The notes below the pieces were generated by a model that saw nothing but the letters and a program-made list of their open reading frames with translations, had not been told where the DNA came from and did not search any database. A stretch of 64,000 nt of DNA from Roseicyclus persicicus (GTDB taxonomy: Bacteria > Pseudomonadota > Alphaproteobacteria > Rhodobacterales > Rhodobacteraceae). Shown here piece after piece: positions 18,453-28,977 of this stretch (its first letter is position 1; each line of letters begins with the position of its first letter). Where the stretch lies: NCBI RefSeq assembly GCF_012395815.1, contig NZ_JAAZQQ010000003.1, forward strand, positions 186,001 to 250,000, written 5' to 3'. A program made the translations under genes and the position numbers.

Positions 18453-18552
18453 TCCTTGCGACCCCGTCCGGGGATCGACCTTCCGACTGTACCAGACGTA
18501 TCAGACAAAGACGGGACGCCCGACCGGGCAGACCCCGTCGCGGGATTTCTCC

Positions 18553-19824
18553 ATGACCGAGATGACGCTGAAGCTTTCCGACCTCAAGGCGAAGTCGCCC
18601 AAGGACCTGCTCGCCATGGCGGAAGAGCTGGAGATCGAGAACGCCTCGACCATGCGCAAGGGCGAGATGATGTTCGAGATCCTGCGCGAGCGGGCCGACG
18701 AGGGCTGGGAAATCTCCGGCGACGGCGTGCTCGAGGTGCTGCAGGACGGTTTCGGCTTCCTCCGCTCGCCCGAGGCGAACTACCTGCCCGGCCCGGACGA
18801 CATCTACGTCTCGCCCGACATGATCCGCCAGCATTCCCTGCGGACCGGCGACACGGTCGAAGGCACGATGACCGCGCCAAAGGAGAACGAGCGCTACTTC
18901 GCGCTGGTGAAGGTGCAGCGGATCAACTTCGAGGATCCCGACCGCGCCCGGCACAAGGTGGCCTTCGACAACCTGACGCCGCTTTACCCGGACGAGCGGC
19001 TGAAGATGGAAATCGAGGATCCGACCATCAAGGACCGCTCGGCCCGCATCATCGACCTGGTCGCCCCCATCGGCAAGGGCCAGCGCGCCCTGATCGTGGC
19101 CCCGCCGCGGACGGGCAAGACCGTGCTGTTGCAGAACATCGCCCATTCGATCGAGACCAACCACCCCGAGTGCTACCTGATCGTGCTGCTCATCGACGAG
19201 CGGCCCGAGGAGGTGACGGACATGCAGCGGAGCGTGAAGGGCGAGGTCATTTCCTCGACCTTCGACGAACCCGCCACCCGGCACGTCGCCGTGGCCGAAA
19301 TGGTCATCGAAAAGGCCAAGCGCCTGGTGGAGCACAAGCGCGACGTCGTGATCCTGCTCGATTCGATCACGCGCCTCGGCCGGGCCTACAACACCGTCGT
19401 GCCCAGCTCGGGCAAGGTGCTGACCGGCGGCGTGGACGCCAATGCGCTGCAGCGGCCCAAGCGGTTCTTTGGCGCCGCGCGGAACATCGAGGAGGGCGGT
19501 TCGCTGACTATCATCGCGACCGCGCTGATCGACACAGGCAGCCGGATGGACGAGGTGATCTTCGAAGAATTCAAGGGCACCGGTAACTCGGAACTCGTGC
19601 TGGACCGCAAGGTGGCCGACAAGCGCGTGTTCCCGGCGATGGACATCCTCAAGTCCGGCACCCGGAAGGAGGACCTGCTGGTCGACAAGGGCGACCTGCA
19701 GAAAACCTATGTCCTGCGCCGTATCCTGAACCCGATGGGCACGACCGACGCCATCGAGTTCCTGATTTCCAAGCTCAAGCAGACCAAGACGAACTCCGAG
19801 TTCTTCGACTCGATGAACGCGTAA
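18553..19824 (+). CDS. rho: Transcription termination factor Rho
   Basis: Rho (423 aa) is the hexameric RNA-dependent ATPase that terminates transcription. The N-terminal helical domain ([16 protein letters not shown]) precedes the cold-shock-like RNA-binding domain ([15 protein letters not shown], 58-72). Walker A APPRTGKT is at about residues 183-190. The Q/R-loop region is well conserved ([13 protein letters not shown]). [10 protein letters not shown] was taken as the start by homology; 53 upstream residues fall in the leader. First rightward gene from the probable origin, 12 bp before mnmE. Confidence 0.97.
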   Translation: MTEMTLKLSDLKAKSPKDLLAMAEELEIENASTMRKGEMMFEILRERADEGWEISGDGVLEVLQDGFGFLRSPEANYLPGPDDIYVSPDMIRQHSLRTGDTVEGTMTAPKENERYFALVKVQRINFEDPDRARHKVAFDNLTPLYPDERLKMEIEDPTIKDRSARIIDLVAPIGKGQRALIVAPPRTGKTVLLQNIAHSIETNHPECYLIVLLIDERPEEVTDMQRSVKGEVISSTFDEPATRHVAVAEMVIEKAKRLVEHKRDVVILLDSITRLGRAYNTVVPSSGKVLTGGVDANALQRPKRFFGAARNIEEGGSLTIIATALIDTGSRMDEVIFEEFKGTGNSELVLDRKVADKRVFPAMDILKSGTRKEDLLVDKGDLQKTYVLRRILNPMGTTDAIEFLISKLKQTKTNSEFFDSMNA

Positions 19825-19836
19825 GGGGCCCAGGCG

Positions 19837-21120
19837 ATGCACACGATCTTCGCCCTGGCGACGGCCCGGGGGAAGTCGGGCGTCGCCGTCATCCGCATCT
19901 CGGGGCCCGACGCGCATCGGGTCGCCGGCTCGCTCTGCGGCGCGCTGCCCGAGGCGGGGCGTTTCGCGCTTCGGGTGTTGCGTGATGCGCGGGGCGAGAT
20001 GCTCGACGAGGCGCTGGTGCTGCGCTTCGACGCGCCGCGCAGTTTCACCGGGGAGGACTCGGTCGAGCTGCAGCTGCATGGGAGCATGGCGGTCATCCGC
20101 GCGGTAGAGGCCGCCATTGCCGAGACCGGGCTTGCCCGTCTGGCCGAGGCGGGGGAATTCACCCGGCGGGCGCTGTTGAACGGGAACCTCGATCTTGCGC
20201 AGGTCGAGGGCTTGGGCGACCTGATCGCGGCCGAGACCGAGGCGCAGCGGCGCCAGGCGCAGGCCCTGCTGTCCGGCGGGATGAGGGAGTTCTCCGAAAG
20301 CTGCCGTCGTGACCTGCTGCGGGCGGCCGCGCTGATCGAGGCAACCATCGATTTCGCCGACGAGGAGGTGCCGGTCGACGTGTCGCCCGAGGTGGGTGCG
20401 TTGATCGACCGCGTCCTGGGCGGGATCGAGGCCCAACTGGCGGGTTTCCAGGCGGCGGAACGGGTGCGGCACGGGTTCGAGGTGGCGATCATCGGGCCCC
20501 CGAACGCGGGGAAATCGACGCTCCTGAACCGCATCGCGGGGCGGGAAATCGCCATCACCTCGGAAATCGCCGGCACGACGCGGGATGTGCTGGAAGCGCG
20601 GGTGGACCTCGACGGGCTGCCGGTCACCTTCCTCGACACCGCCGGGCTGCGGGATACCGACGACGTGGTGGAACGCGTGGGCGTGGAACGGGCCCGCAGC
20701 CGCGCGCGCGATGCCGACCTGCGGATCCTTCTGGTCGACGGCACGGCCGGGGCGCAGGGGTTCGAGGCGGGGGTTCCCATCGACCTGCGCTACGAGACGC
20801 GGGCGGATGTCACGGGCAAGGGTGTGTCCGGTGTGACGGGGCAGGGGGTCGACGGGGTCTTGTCCGATGTGTCGCGGCTCCTGTCCGAGCGCGTGTCGGG
20901 CATGTCGCTGGCCTCGCACGAGCGGCATCGGCAGGCGCTTCTGGCGGCACGCACCAGCCTGCGGGCGGCCAAACAGGTGTTCGACCGCGGCGAGGAGGGC
21001 GCCGAAATCCTCGCGCTGCATCTGCGCGACGGGGTCACCGCCCTTGACTCGCTGATCGGGCGTATGGATGTAGAGGCCATCCTCGGCGAGATCTTTGCGC
21101 AGTTCTGCATCGGCAAGTGA
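19837..21120 (+). CDS. mnmE: tRNA modification GTPase MnmE
   Basis: MnmE (427 aa) works with MnmG to place the 5-carboxymethylaminomethyl group on wobble uridine 34 of certain tRNAs. The N-terminal folate-binding domain is followed by a helical domain with an embedded G domain. G1 is GPPNAGKS at 220-227, G2 EIAGTTRD, G3 DTAGLRD. The G4 motif, normally NKxD, is replaced by ETRAD around residues 320-324. The C-terminal catalytic tail CIGK is intact. It is slightly short for the family, mostly through a compact G4-G5 region. Confidence 0.95.
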   Translation: MHTIFALATARGKSGVAVIRISGPDAHRVAGSLCGALPEAGRFALRVLRDARGEMLDEALVLRFDAPRSFTGEDSVELQLHGSMAVIRAVEAAIAETGLARLAEAGEFTRRALLNGNLDLAQVEGLGDLIAAETEAQRRQAQALLSGGMREFSESCRRDLLRAAALIEATIDFADEEVPVDVSPEVGALIDRVLGGIEAQLAGFQAAERVRHGFEVAIIGPPNAGKSTLLNRIAGREIAITSEIAGTTRDVLEARVDLDGLPVTFLDTAGLRDTDDVVERVGVERARSRARDADLRILLVDGTAGAQGFEAGVPIDLRYETRADVTGKGVSGVTGQGVDGVLSDVSRLLSERVSGMSLASHERHRQALLAARTSLRAAKQVFDRGEEGAEILALHLRDGVTALDSLIGRMDVEAILGEIFAQFCIGK

Positions 21121-21124
21121 CGGA

Positions 21125-22999
21125 GTGTTTCACGTGAAACAGGCCCCCTTCGACGTCATCGTGATCGGCGGCGGCCACGCCGGCGCCGAGGCGGCCCATG
21201 CGTCGGCGCGGGCCGGGGCGCGGACGGCGCTTGTCACCATGCGGCGCGATACCATCGGCGTGATGTCCTGCAACCCGGCCATCGGCGGGCTCGGCAAGGG
21301 TCACCTTGTCCGTGAGATCGACGCGATGGGCGGGATCATGGGCTTGGCCGCGGATCGCTCCGGCATCCAGTTCCGGCTTCTCAACCGGCGCAAGGGCCCC
21401 GCTGTGCGCGGGCCGAGGACGCAATCGGATCGCGCGCTCTACAAGGCGGCGATCCAGGACCTGCTCGCCACGCAGCCGCGTCTGGAGATCGTCGAGGGCG
21501 AGGTGGCCGACCTGATCGTCGAGGGCGGCCGCATCGCCGGGGTGGAGCTGGCCGATGGCGCGCGACTGGCCGCCCGGGCCGTCGTGCTGACCACCGGCAC
21601 CTTCCTGCGCGGCATGATTCACATCGGCGACCGCAAGATGGAAGGCGGGCGCATCGGCGACAAACCCTCCGTCCGCCTGGCGCAGCGGCTGCATGACCTC
21701 GCCTTGCCGCTCGGCCGTCTCAAGACGGGCACGCCGCCGCGGCTCCGCTCCTCCTCCATCGACTGGGCGCGGCTGGAGCTGCAGCCGGCCGACGAGGACC
21801 CGATGCTGTTCTCCTTCCTGTCGACGGCGCCCAGCGTCCGGCAGATCGCCTGTGGCATCACCCATACCAACGCGCGGACGCACGAGATCATCGCCGCGAA
21901 CCTGTCGCGGTCGGCCATGTATGGCGGGCATATCGAAGGCGTCGGGCCGCGGTATTGCCCCTCGATCGAGGACAAGGTGGTGCGGTTCTCGGACAAGAAC
22001 TCGCACCAGGTCTTCCTCGAGCCCGAGGGGCTCGACAGCGACGTGGTCTACCCCAACGGGATCTCCACCTCGCTGCCCGAGGATGTGCAGCACGACTACG
22101 TCCATTCCATCGCTGGGCTGGAGCAGGCCGAGATCCTGCAACCGGGCTATGCCATCGAATACGACTATGTCGATCCGCAAAGCCTCGACGCCTCGCTGGA
22201 GTTGCCGGCGGTGCCGGGGCTGTTCCTCGCCGGTCAGATCAACGGGACGACCGGCTACGAGGAGGCCGCCGCACAGGGCTTTGTGGCGGGCTTGAACGCC
22301 GCACGGCAGGCGCAGGGGCAGGAGCCGGTGATCTTCGCCCGGTCCGAGGCCTACATCGGCGTGCTGGTCGACGACCTCGTCACGCGGGGTGTCAGCGAGC
22401 CCTACCGCATGTTCACGTCGCGCGCCGAGTTCCGGCTGACGCTGCGGGCGGACAACGCCGATCAACGTCTCACCCCGCTGGCTGAACGTCTGGGGCTGAT
22501 CGGCGAAGATCGCCGCGCGCTGTTTGCGGACAAGATGGATCGGCTGGCCCGGGGGCGCGGCGTGCTGGAGGGCGAGAACTTCACCCCGCGCCAGGTCGCG
22601 GCGGCCGGCATTCCGATCAACCAGGACGGCCAGCGGCGGACGGGCATGGATATCCTCGCCTTCCCCGACGTGGACCCCGCGCAGATCGACGCGCTGATTC
22701 CCGCCTTTGCCGAGGTTGATGACGGCACCCGCGAGCAATTGGCCATCGAGGCGCTGTATCGCACCTACGTCGACCGGCAGGCCCGCGATGCCGCGGCGCT
22801 GCAACGGGATGAGAACCAGGCGATCCCAGACGGGCTGGCTTATGCCGAGATCGGCGGATTGTCGAACGAACTCAAGGGCAAGCTCGACCGCATCCGGCCG
22901 CGCACCTTGGGGCAGGCGGGCCGTATCGACGGTATGACCCCGGCCGCGCTGGCGCTGATCCTGACCAAGATCCGCCAGGACGAACGCCGCCGCGCATGA
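21125..22999 (+). CDS. mnmG: tRNA uridine-5-carboxymethylaminomethyl modification enzyme MnmG
   Basis: MnmG (GidA; 624 aa from this start) is the FAD-dependent partner of MnmE. FAD fold [15 protein letters not shown] is at the N-terminus. Family motifs [26 protein letters not shown] and the C-terminal [13 protein letters not shown]-type block are present. The start is taken as GTG 21125 (reads FHVKQ after Met) because homologues begin this way. GTG 21134, three codons on, has ACGGAG at better spacing and is a real alternative. A parS site overlaps the first six codons. The end overlaps rsmG by ATGA. Confidence 0.95.
   Translation: MFHVKQAPFDVIVIGGGHAGAEAAHASARAGARTALVTMRRDTIGVMSCNPAIGGLGKGHLVREIDAMGGIMGLAADRSGIQFRLLNRRKGPAVRGPRTQSDRALYKAAIQDLLATQPRLEIVEGEVADLIVEGGRIAGVELADGARLAARAVVLTTGTFLRGMIHIGDRKMEGGRIGDKPSVRLAQRLHDLALPLGRLKTGTPPRLRSSSIDWARLELQPADEDPMLFSFLSTAPSVRQIACGITHTNARTHEIIAANLSRSAMYGGHIEGVGPRYCPSIEDKVVRFSDKNSHQVFLEPEGLDSDVVYPNGISTSLPEDVQHDYVHSIAGLEQAEILQPGYAIEYDYVDPQSLDASLELPAVPGLFLAGQINGTTGYEEAAAQGFVAGLNAARQAQGQEPVIFARSEAYIGVLVDDLVTRGVSEPYRMFTSRAEFRLTLRADNADQRLTPLAERLGLIGEDRRALFADKMDRLARGRGVLEGENFTPRQVAAAGIPINQDGQRRTGMDILAFPDVDPAQIDALIPAFAEVDDGTREQLAIEALYRTYVDRQARDAAALQRDENQAIPDGLAYAEIGGLSNELKGKLDRIRPRTLGQAGRIDGMTPAALALILTKIRQDERRRA
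21126..21141. promoter_or_regulatory. parS: parS centromere site 1
   Basis: Perfect 16-bp palindrome TGTTTCACGTGAAACA, the alphaproteobacterial parS consensus bound by ParB. It overlaps the mnmG start region, so the protein's first residues FHVK are dictated by the site. About 3.3 kb from parB and 2.6 kb from rho. Confidence 0.93.
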
Positions 23000-23622
23000 C
23001 CGAGGATGAGGCGAAGGCGGCGCTGGCCGCGCGTGTTTCACGTGAAACACTTGGGCGGCTGGAGGTCTACGCCGCGCTTCTCGTGAAGTGGCAGAAGACA
23101 ATCAACCTTGTCGCGCCCTCGACGCTGCCACAGCTATGGTCACGCCACATCCTCGATTCGGCGCAGCTGATGGAGCAGGTGCCCCCCGGAGCCACCCGCT
23201 GGCTCGACCTGGGCAGCGGCGGCGGCTTCCCCGGTCTCGTCTGCGCCGCGATCGCCGCCGAAACGCATCCGGGCCTGCGGGTGACGCTGGTCGAATCGGA
23301 CCAGCGCAAGGCCGCCTTCCTGCGTGAGGCCGCCCGCCAGATGGGGGTGACCGCCGATGTCATCGCCCGCCGCATCGAAGATCTGCCGCCCACGCCGTCC
23401 GACATCGTGTCCGCCCGGGCCCTCGCGCCGCTGGTCACCCTTTGCGCCTATGCCCATCCGCACCTGGTGCCCGGTGGCCTCTGCCTGTTCCAGAAAGGCG
23501 CCCGCCACGCCGAGGAGCTTGCAACCGCGCGGCAGGGCTGGCACATCGACTGCACCGTCATCCCCAGCGTCACCGACGCCGAGGCCGTCCTCCTCCGGAT
23601 CGAGCAGTTGAGCCATGCCTGA
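22996..23622 (+). CDS. rsmG: 16S rRNA (guanine-527-N7)-methyltransferase RsmG
   Basis: RsmG (GidB; 208 aa) methylates N7 of G527 in 16S rRNA. The SAM-binding motif [15 protein letters not shown] is near residues 70-84, followed by [17 protein letters not shown]. The start overlaps mnmG (ATGA) and the end overlaps parA by 8 bases, so mnmE-mnmG-rsmG-parA-parB form one run. The N-terminal residues VSRET are encoded across the second parS site. Loss of this gene gives low-level streptomycin resistance in other bacteria. Confidence 0.95.
   Translation: MTEDEAKAALAARVSRETLGRLEVYAALLVKWQKTINLVAPSTLPQLWSRHILDSAQLMEQVPPGATRWLDLGSGGGFPGLVCAAIAAETHPGLRVTLVESDQRKAAFLREAARQMGVTADVIARRIEDLPPTPSDIVSARALAPLVTLCAYAHPHLVPGGLCLFQKGARHAEELATARQGWHIDCTVIPSVTDAEAVLLRIEQLSHA
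23034..23049. promoter_or_regulatory. parS: parS centromere site 2
   Basis: A second exact TGTTTCACGTGAAACA, inside the rsmG reading frame near codon 14. One further base on each side also pairs, making an 18-bp palindrome. It lies 1.9 kb from site 1. Such clustering supports ParB loading and spreading near the origin. Confidence 0.93.
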
Positions 23623-24415
23623 CCAGACCCGCCCCCGGATCCTCGCCGTGACCAACCAGAAGGGCGGGGTCGGCAAGACGACCACTGCGATCAACCTTGG
23701 CGCGGCGCTGGCCGAGCTGGGTGAGCGTGTGCTGATCATCGACCTCGATCCGCAGGGCAACGCCTCGACCGGGCTTGGTATTTCCGCGCGGGACCGGGAC
23801 AACACGACCTATGAATTGCTGCTGGAGGACGCGCCGCTCGCCAGCGTGATCCGTCAGACCGGCGTCGAGCGGCTGGATATCGCGCCGGCGACGACCGACC
23901 TGAGCTCCACCGACGTGGAGCTGGGCAACGCCGAGAACCGGGTGTTCCTGCTCAAGGATGCGCTGTCGTCCGAGGTGCTGCTGACCTACGACCAGGTGCT
24001 GATTGATTGCCCGCCGTCGCTGAGCCTGCTGACGGTGAACGCGCTGGTTGCCTGCGACGCGGTGCTCGTGCCGCTGCAGGCGGAGTTTTTCGCGCTCGAG
24101 GGGCTGTCGCAGCTGATGCTGACGGTCCGCGACGTGCGCGAGACGGCGAACCCCGGTCTCAGAATCGAGGGTGTCGTGCTCACCATGTACGACCAGCGCA
24201 ACAACCTGAGCCAGCAGGTCGAGGCTGATGCCCGCGCCACGCTGGGCGAACTGGTGCTGCAAACGCGCATCCCGCGGAACGTGCGGTTGAGCGAGGCGCC
24301 GTCCTACGCGCTGCCGGTGCTGGCCTATGACCCCGCGTCCAAGGGCAGCCAGGCCTACATGGAGCTGGCCGAGGAATTGCTGGCCCGCCACGCCAAGCGG
24401 AAGGAGCCCGCCTGA
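23615..24415 (+). CDS. parA: Chromosome-partitioning ATPase ParA (Soj)
   Basis: ParA (266 aa) is the deviant-Walker ATPase that drives segregation of ParB-parS complexes. VTNQKGGVGKTTTAINLG holds the deviant Walker A with the signature first Lys. VLIIDLDPQGNAS and QVLIDCPPSLSLL are the A' and B motifs. There is no N-terminal helix-turn-helix, so this is the chromosomal Soj type rather than a plasmid ParA. It overlaps rsmG by 8 bases and parB by one base (TGATG). Confidence 0.96.
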   Translation: MPDQTRPRILAVTNQKGGVGKTTTAINLGAALAELGERVLIIDLDPQGNASTGLGISARDRDNTTYELLLEDAPLASVIRQTGVERLDIAPATTDLSSTDVELGNAENRVFLLKDALSSEVLLTYDQVLIDCPPSLSLLTVNALVACDAVLVPLQAEFFALEGLSQLMLTVRDVRETANPGLRIEGVVLTMYDQRNNLSQQVEADARATLGELVLQTRIPRNVRLSEAPSYALPVLAYDPASKGSQAYMELAEELLARHAKRKEPA

Positions 24416-25308
24416 TGGTCAAGCGACCCGAACGCACAGGGCTCGGCCGCGGCCTGTCGGCCCTCATGGCCGACATCGAACCGGCCCGCAGCACGCCCGA
24501 GGCTGAAACGCCGGCGTCGCCGCGCGGCCTGCGCCGGCTGCCGGTCGACCGCATCGCGCCGAACCCGGACCAGCCGCGCCGCACCTTCGCGGAAAGCGCG
24601 CTGGAGGAACTGGCGGCCTCCATCCGCGAAAAGGGCGTGATCCAGCCGCTGATCGTGCGCCCCGATCCGACGCGTCCCGACGGGTTTCAGATCGTCGCCG
24701 GCGAGCGCCGCTGGCGGGCGGCGCAGCGGGCGCAGCTGCACGAGCTGCCGGTCATTGTGCGCGAGTTCGACGACACCGAGGTCCTGGAAGTCGCGATCAT
24801 CGAGAACATCCAGCGCGCCGATCTGAACGCGCTGGAGGAGGCGCAGGGCTATCGGCAGCTGATCGACCGATTCGGCCACACGCAGGAGCAGCTGGCGCAG
24901 GCCTTGGGCAAGAGCCGCAGCCACATCGCCAACATGATGCGCCTCCTGGCGTTGCCGGAGCCCATCCAGGAGTTGGTGCGCGGCGGACAGCTGAGCGCGG
25001 GCCACGCCCGGGCGCTGCTGACGGCTGAGGATCCGGTGGGACTGGCCCGCAAGGCGGTCGCGCAGGGCTGGTCGGTGCGGGACGTGGAGAAACATGCGAA
25101 GCCGTCCACCGGCTCCTCCAAACCCAAGGCGCGGGCCACCACGCAGAAGGATGCCGATACCGTGGCGCTGGAGGGCGACCTGAGCGCGGCGGTGGGCATG
25201 CCGGTGAGCATCGACCATGACACGGCGTCGGGCGAGGGGCGGGTGACGATCCGCTACAAGGATCTCGCGGCGCTGGATGACCTGATCCGGCTGCTCAGCG
25301 CGGGCTGA
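24415..25308 (+). CDS. parB: Chromosome-partitioning protein ParB (Spo0J)
   Basis: ParB (297 aa) binds parS, hydrolyses CTP and spreads along DNA to form the partition complex. The N-terminal ParA-interacting stretch is GLGRGLSALMAD. The CTP-binding region contains GERRWRAAQRA (about residues 97-107) and ENIQRADLNALEEA. The central helix-turn-helix is around LGKSRSHIANMMRLL. The C-terminal 50 residues form the dimerisation domain. Two parS sites lie within 3.3 kb upstream. Confidence 0.96.
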   Translation: MVKRPERTGLGRGLSALMADIEPARSTPEAETPASPRGLRRLPVDRIAPNPDQPRRTFAESALEELAASIREKGVIQPLIVRPDPTRPDGFQIVAGERRWRAAQRAQLHELPVIVREFDDTEVLEVAIIENIQRADLNALEEAQGYRQLIDRFGHTQEQLAQALGKSRSHIANMMRLLALPEPIQELVRGGQLSAGHARALLTAEDPVGLARKAVAQGWSVRDVEKHAKPSTGSSKPKARATTQKDADTVALEGDLSAAVGMPVSIDHDTASGEGRVTIRYKDLAALDDLIRLLSAG

Positions 25309-25311
25309 GGG

Positions 25312-26472
25312 TCAGTCGGCCAGCAGGTCCCGCAGCACGGCGTTCAGCACGCGGCGGCCTTGCGGCGTGGCGCTGATGCGGGTGGCCGTGACCTCGATCA
25401 TCCCGAGCGATTCGAGCCTGTTCAGCACATCAGCGTCGAAATCCGCCCCGTTCAGCCGGGCAAACCGCGTGCGATCCAGCCCTTCGGCCAAACGCAGCGC
25501 CATCATCGCGTATTCCTCGGCGTGGTCGCGGGCCGTCATCGGCTCGCGCAGGGTTTCGCCCGACCCCGCCGTCTCCACGCGCTTCAACCATGCGAGCGGC
25601 AGCAGCTCGGTTTCCGTCGCGTGGCGCGTTCCGTCCAGCGTCAGGCGGCCATGCGCGCCGGGGCCGATCCCGGCATAGTCGCCGCCGCGCCAGTAGATCA
25701 GGTTGTGCCGCGACTGCGCCATGTCGGCCGCGTGGTTCGACACCTCGTAGGCGGGCAGGCCGGCGGCGGCGCACATCTCTTGCGTCAGGTCGTACATTTC
25801 GGCGCCGGCGTCGTCCTCGACCAGCCCGGGCAGCCGGCCGCGGGCGTGGCGGTCGCCAAAGGCGGTGCCGGGCTCGATGGTCAGCTGGTAGAGCGACAGG
25901 TGATCGGCGGCCAGCGTCAGCGCCTCGGCCAGCTCGCTGCGCCAGTGATCGAGCGTCTGGAACTGCCGCGCGTAGATCAGGTCGAAGCTCACCCGGGGAA
26001 AGACATCGCGGGCGATCCCGTAGGCGTTTCGACCCTCGGCCGCCGAATGGAGCCTGCCCAGCCGCTTCAGATCGGCGTCGTTCAGCGCCTGCAACCCGAC
26101 CGAAACCCGGTTGACGCCCGCATCGCGGAACCCGCGGAACCGACCGGCCTCGACCGAGGTTGGGTTCGCCTCCAGCGTCACCTCGAGGTCGTTGGCGACG
26201 GGCCAGGCCGCGCGGACGGCGTCCAGCACGCCGGCCACCGTTTCGGGCGCCATCAGCGACGGGGTGCCGCCGCCGAAGAAGACACTGATGAGGCGACGGC
26301 CACCTGTCTCGGCGGAAACTCTTTTTATTTCAGATAGATAGGCAGACAGCCACCGGCGCTGGTCGATCTCGGCCGCGACGTGGCTGTTGAAATCGCAATA
26401 GGGGCATTTCGCCTGGCAAAAGGGCCAGTGGACATAGAGCCCGAAGCCCCCGGCCTCCCAATCGTCAGCCAC
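25312..26472 (-). CDS. hemW: Radical-SAM heme chaperone HemW
   Basis: HemW (386 aa) is a radical-SAM protein related to HemN. The [4Fe-4S] motif CQAKCPYC gives Cys19, Cys23 and Cys26. The HNLIYW motif (HNxxYW), which marks heme-binding HemW and is absent from true coproporphyrinogen oxidase HemN, is present near residue 270. It therefore more likely delivers heme to respiratory enzymes than makes protoporphyrin. It is convergent with parB and its start overlaps the rdgB stop by 8 bases. Confidence 0.93.
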   Translation of the reverse strand: MADDWEAGGFGLYVHWPFCQAKCPYCDFNSHVAAEIDQRRWLSAYLSEIKRVSAETGGRRLISVFFGGGTPSLMAPETVAGVLDAVRAAWPVANDLEVTLEANPTSVEAGRFRGFRDAGVNRVSVGLQALNDADLKRLGRLHSAAEGRNAYGIARDVFPRVSFDLIYARQFQTLDHWRSELAEALTLAADHLSLYQLTIEPGTAFGDRHARGRLPGLVEDDAGAEMYDLTQEMCAAAGLPAYEVSNHAADMAQSRHNLIYWRGGDYAGIGPGAHGRLTLDGTRHATETELLPLAWLKRVETAGSGETLREPMTARDHAEEYAMMALRLAEGLDRTRFARLNGADFDADVLNRLESLGMIEVTATRISATPQGRRVLNAVLRDLLAD

Positions 26473-27073
26473 CGAGAACCTGTTTCAACTGCTCCACCGC
26501 CTTGGCGCGATGGCTGATCCGGTTCTTTTCCCAGCGGTCCATCTCGCCGAAGGTCACGTCGAATCCGGCCGGCTGGAAGATCGGGTCGTAGCCATGCCCC
26601 TGCTGCCCGCGCATCGGCCAGACGACCTGCCCCTCCATCACGCCTTCGAACACCTCGTCATGCCCATCGGGCCAGGCCAGCACCAGCGTGCAGCAGAACC
26701 GCGCCGTCCGCGGGTGCGCGGCACCCTTCGCCTCCAGCAGATCATGCGCCTTGCGCATCGCCATCACGAAGTCGCGCCCGGTCGGCGTCTCGGCCCAATC
26801 GGCGGTGTAGACGCCCGGCGCGCCGTCCAGCGCGTCGATGGCGATGCCGCTGTCGTCGGCCAGCGCGGGCAGGCCGGTGGCACTTGCCGCGGCATGGGCC
26901 TTGATCCGCGCGTTCTCGACGAAGGTCGTCCCGGTCTCCTCCGGCTCGGGCAGCCCGTGGTCGGCGGCCGAGGACACGGCGATGCCGTAGGGCGCCAGAA
27001 GCGCCTCCATCTCCTCCAGCTTGCCCCGGTTGTGGGTCGCGATCAGCAGGTGATCGCCGGTGAAGCGCCGCAT
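26465..27073 (-). CDS. rdgB: dITP/XTP pyrophosphatase RdgB
   Basis: RdgB (202 aa) removes dITP, dXTP and ITP from the nucleotide pool to prevent mutagenic incorporation. The family motif [14 protein letters not shown] is at residues 9-22. [25 protein letters not shown] holds the catalytic Asp and metal ligands, and [10 protein letters not shown] is near the end. It shares one base with the rph stop/start junction and overlaps hemW, forming a leftward rph-rdgB-hemW operon. Confidence 0.95.
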   Translation of the reverse strand: MRRFTGDHLLIATHNRGKLEEMEALLAPYGIAVSSAADHGLPEPEETGTTFVENARIKAHAAASATGLPALADDSGIAIDALDGAPGVYTADWAETPTGRDFVMAMRKAHDLLEAKGAAHPRTARFCCTLVLAWPDGHDEVFEGVMEGQVVWPMRGQQGHGYDPIFQPAGFDVTFGEMDRWEKNRISHRAKAVEQLKQVLGG

Positions 27074-27786
27074 CAGCCCACCGCCGCCTTCTGCGCCGCG
27101 ACCAGCGTGGCGATGCCCCGTTCGGCCAGCGCGTACATCTCGTCGAACTGCGCGCGGGAAAAGGCCGAGCCCTCGGCGCTTGCCTGCACCTCGACCAGCG
27201 CGCCGCCGCCCGTCATCACGAAGTTGGAATCGGTCCCGGCGTCGCTGTCCTCGACATAGTCGAGGTCGAGCACCGGCTGGCCCGCGTAGATCCCGCAGGA
27301 GACCGCCGCGATGTGGTCCAGCATCGGGTCCGACGTCACGTCGCCCGCCTTCATCAGCTTGTTGATCGCCAGCCGCAGCGCGACCCAGCCCCCGGTGATC
27401 GAGGCGCAGCGCGTGCCGCCATCGGCCTGGATCACGTCGCAGTCGACGGTGATCTGCCGTTCGCCCAGCGCGGAGCGGTCGATGCCGGCGCGCAGGCTGC
27501 GGCCGATCAGGCGCTGGATCTCCAGCGTGCGGCCCGACTGCTTGCCCAGCGCGGCCTCGCGGCGCATCCGGGTGTGGGTGGCGCGGGGCAGCATCCCGTA
27601 TTCGGCGGTGACCCAGCCGAGGCCCGAGTTCTTCAGAAAGGGGGGCACGCGCTCCTCCAGCGTGGCGGTGCAGAGCACATGGGTGCCGCCGCAGCGGATG
27701 AGGCAGGAGCCCTCGGCATGGCGCGTGACCCCGGTTTCGATCACGATGTCGCGCATTTCGTCTAGGTTTCGGCCGGAAGGACGCAT
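27073..27786 (-). CDS. rph: Ribonuclease PH
   Basis: RNase PH (237 aa) is a phosphate-dependent 3'-5' exoribonuclease that trims tRNA 3' ends. Family blocks are [12 protein letters not shown] at the start, [17 protein letters not shown], and the catalytic region [21 protein letters not shown]. The start MRPSGR matches the family exactly. A much longer upstream reading lies antisense to hrcA and was rejected. It is divergent from hrcA across 63 bases. Confidence 0.95.
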   Translation of the reverse strand: MRPSGRNLDEMRDIVIETGVTRHAEGSCLIRCGGTHVLCTATLEERVPPFLKNSGLGWVTAEYGMLPRATHTRMRREAALGKQSGRTLEIQRLIGRSLRAGIDRSALGERQITVDCDVIQADGGTRCASITGGWVALRLAINKLMKAGDVTSDPMLDHIAAVSCGIYAGQPVLDLDYVEDSDAGTDSNFVMTGGGALVEVQASAEGSAFSRAQFDEMYALAERGIATLVAAQKAAVG

Positions 27787-27849
27787 ATTTATCTCCTGTT
27801 CACCCGTGGGGCGGGGATAGTCCGCGCCCGCCCCGCGACGCAAGCCCGA

Positions 27850-28947
27850 ATGGCCGGCAGGACCATGAAGACGACCGACCGCATCACCGATCCGCGCAGC
27901 GTGCTCGCCGACCTCAACGACAGGTCGCGCGAGGTGTTCCGGCGCGTGGTCGAGGGCTACCTGGAAACCGGCGCGCCGGTGGGCTCCCGCACGCTGACGC
28001 GCAGCTTGTCGGAACAGGTGTCGGCCGCGACGATCCGCAACGTCATGCAGGACCTGGAATACCTGGGCCTTCTCGACAGCCCCCACATCTCGGCCGGGCG
28101 CGTGCCGACGCAAATGGGCCTGCGTATGTTCATCGACGGCTTCCTCGAGGTGGGGGAGCTGGCCGCCGCGGACAAGCAGAACCTCGACGACACGCTGGGG
28201 TCGAACACCGGCGATGTGGGCGCGGCGCTCGACCGGATCGGCGCGGCGCTGTCGCATGCCACCCACGGCGCCAGCGTCGTCCTGACCCCCAAGCGCGAGG
28301 CGCCGATCAAGCATATCGAGTTCGTGTCGCTGTCGCCCGAGCGGGCGCTGGTGGTGCTGGTGTTCTCGGACGGCCACGTCGAAAACCGCCTGTTCCAGCC
28401 GCCGCCCGGCCATACGCCCAGCGCGATGCGCGAGGCGGCCAACTACCTCAACGCCCATCTTGCCGACCGCACCCTGTCCAGCCTGCGCGCCGAGATGGTG
28501 CGCGAGGTGGAATCGCGCCGCGCCCAGATCGACGAGATCGCGAACCACCTGATCGAGGCGGGCCTGGCCGTCTGGGAGGCCGACGGGCAGGATTCGGGGC
28601 GCCTGATCGTTCGCGGGCGGTCAAACCTCTTGTCCGATGCCGCCGAGGCCGAGGAGCTGGACCGCATCCGCCTGCTGTTCGACGACCTGGAGCGCAAGCG
28701 CGACATTGCCGAATTCCTCGAGCTTGCCGAGGCGGGCGAGGGGGTGCGCATCTTCATCGGGTCGGAGAACAAGCTTTTCTCACTTTCGGGTTCCGCTCTG
28801 GTCGTCTCTCCCTATATGAACGCGGACCGGAAGATCGTGGGCGCGGTCGGTGTCATCGGCCCGACCCGTCTGAATTACGGGCGCATCGTCCCGATCGTGG
28901 ATTACACGGCGCAGCTGGTCGGCAAACTCATCGCCGACCGGGGCTGA
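27850..28947 (+). CDS. hrcA: Heat-inducible transcription repressor HrcA
   Basis: HrcA (365 aa) represses groESL-type heat-shock genes by binding CIRCE elements. The N-terminal winged helix covers [23 protein letters not shown] and [19 protein letters not shown]. The GAF-like and C-terminal domains ([18 protein letters not shown]) follow. Either ATG 27850 or ATG 27865 could be used; neither has a strong ribosome-binding site. No CIRCE inverted repeat is visible upstream, so it may not control itself. Followed 30 bp later by grpE. Confidence 0.95.
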   Translation: MAGRTMKTTDRITDPRSVLADLNDRSREVFRRVVEGYLETGAPVGSRTLTRSLSEQVSAATIRNVMQDLEYLGLLDSPHISAGRVPTQMGLRMFIDGFLEVGELAAADKQNLDDTLGSNTGDVGAALDRIGAALSHATHGASVVLTPKREAPIKHIEFVSLSPERALVVLVFSDGHVENRLFQPPPGHTPSAMREAANYLNAHLADRTLSSLRAEMVREVESRRAQIDEIANHLIEAGLAVWEADGQDSGRLIVRGRSNLLSDAAEAEELDRIRLLFDDLERKRDIAEFLELAEAGEGVRIFIGSENKLFSLSGSALVVSPYMNADRKIVGAVGVIGPTRLNYGRIVPIVDYTAQLVGKLIADRG

Positions 28948-28977
28948 GGCGCCGCAAGGAAGGGTGAAGAGGCACTT

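Larger units (their letters stand above)
18011..18552. other. oriC: Putative chromosomal replication origin (oriC)
   Basis: A 542-bp gene-free stretch, the longest in the window. It holds a perfect DnaA box (18016-18024), two boxes with one mismatch (18119-18127, 18200-18208) and a weaker one near 18295. An AT-rich core spans about 18213-18255 and a second AT-rich patch about 18366-18396, both striking in GC-rich DNA. TGGACAGGCGG occurs twice (18154, 18321). GGATGATC (18129) and its complement (18301) bracket the core. Genes read away on both sides, and parS and parAB lie within 7 kb. In Rhodobacterales the origin is commonly at this maf/rho position. Origin activity itself is inferred. Confidence 0.72.

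Noticed and set aside
18391-21021. Very long open frame (876 codons) on the minus strand across rho and mnmE
   Set aside because: It is antisense to two clear, full-length genes and its translation is His/Gly/Arg/Asp-rich with no motif. GC-rich codon bias leaves such frames open by chance.
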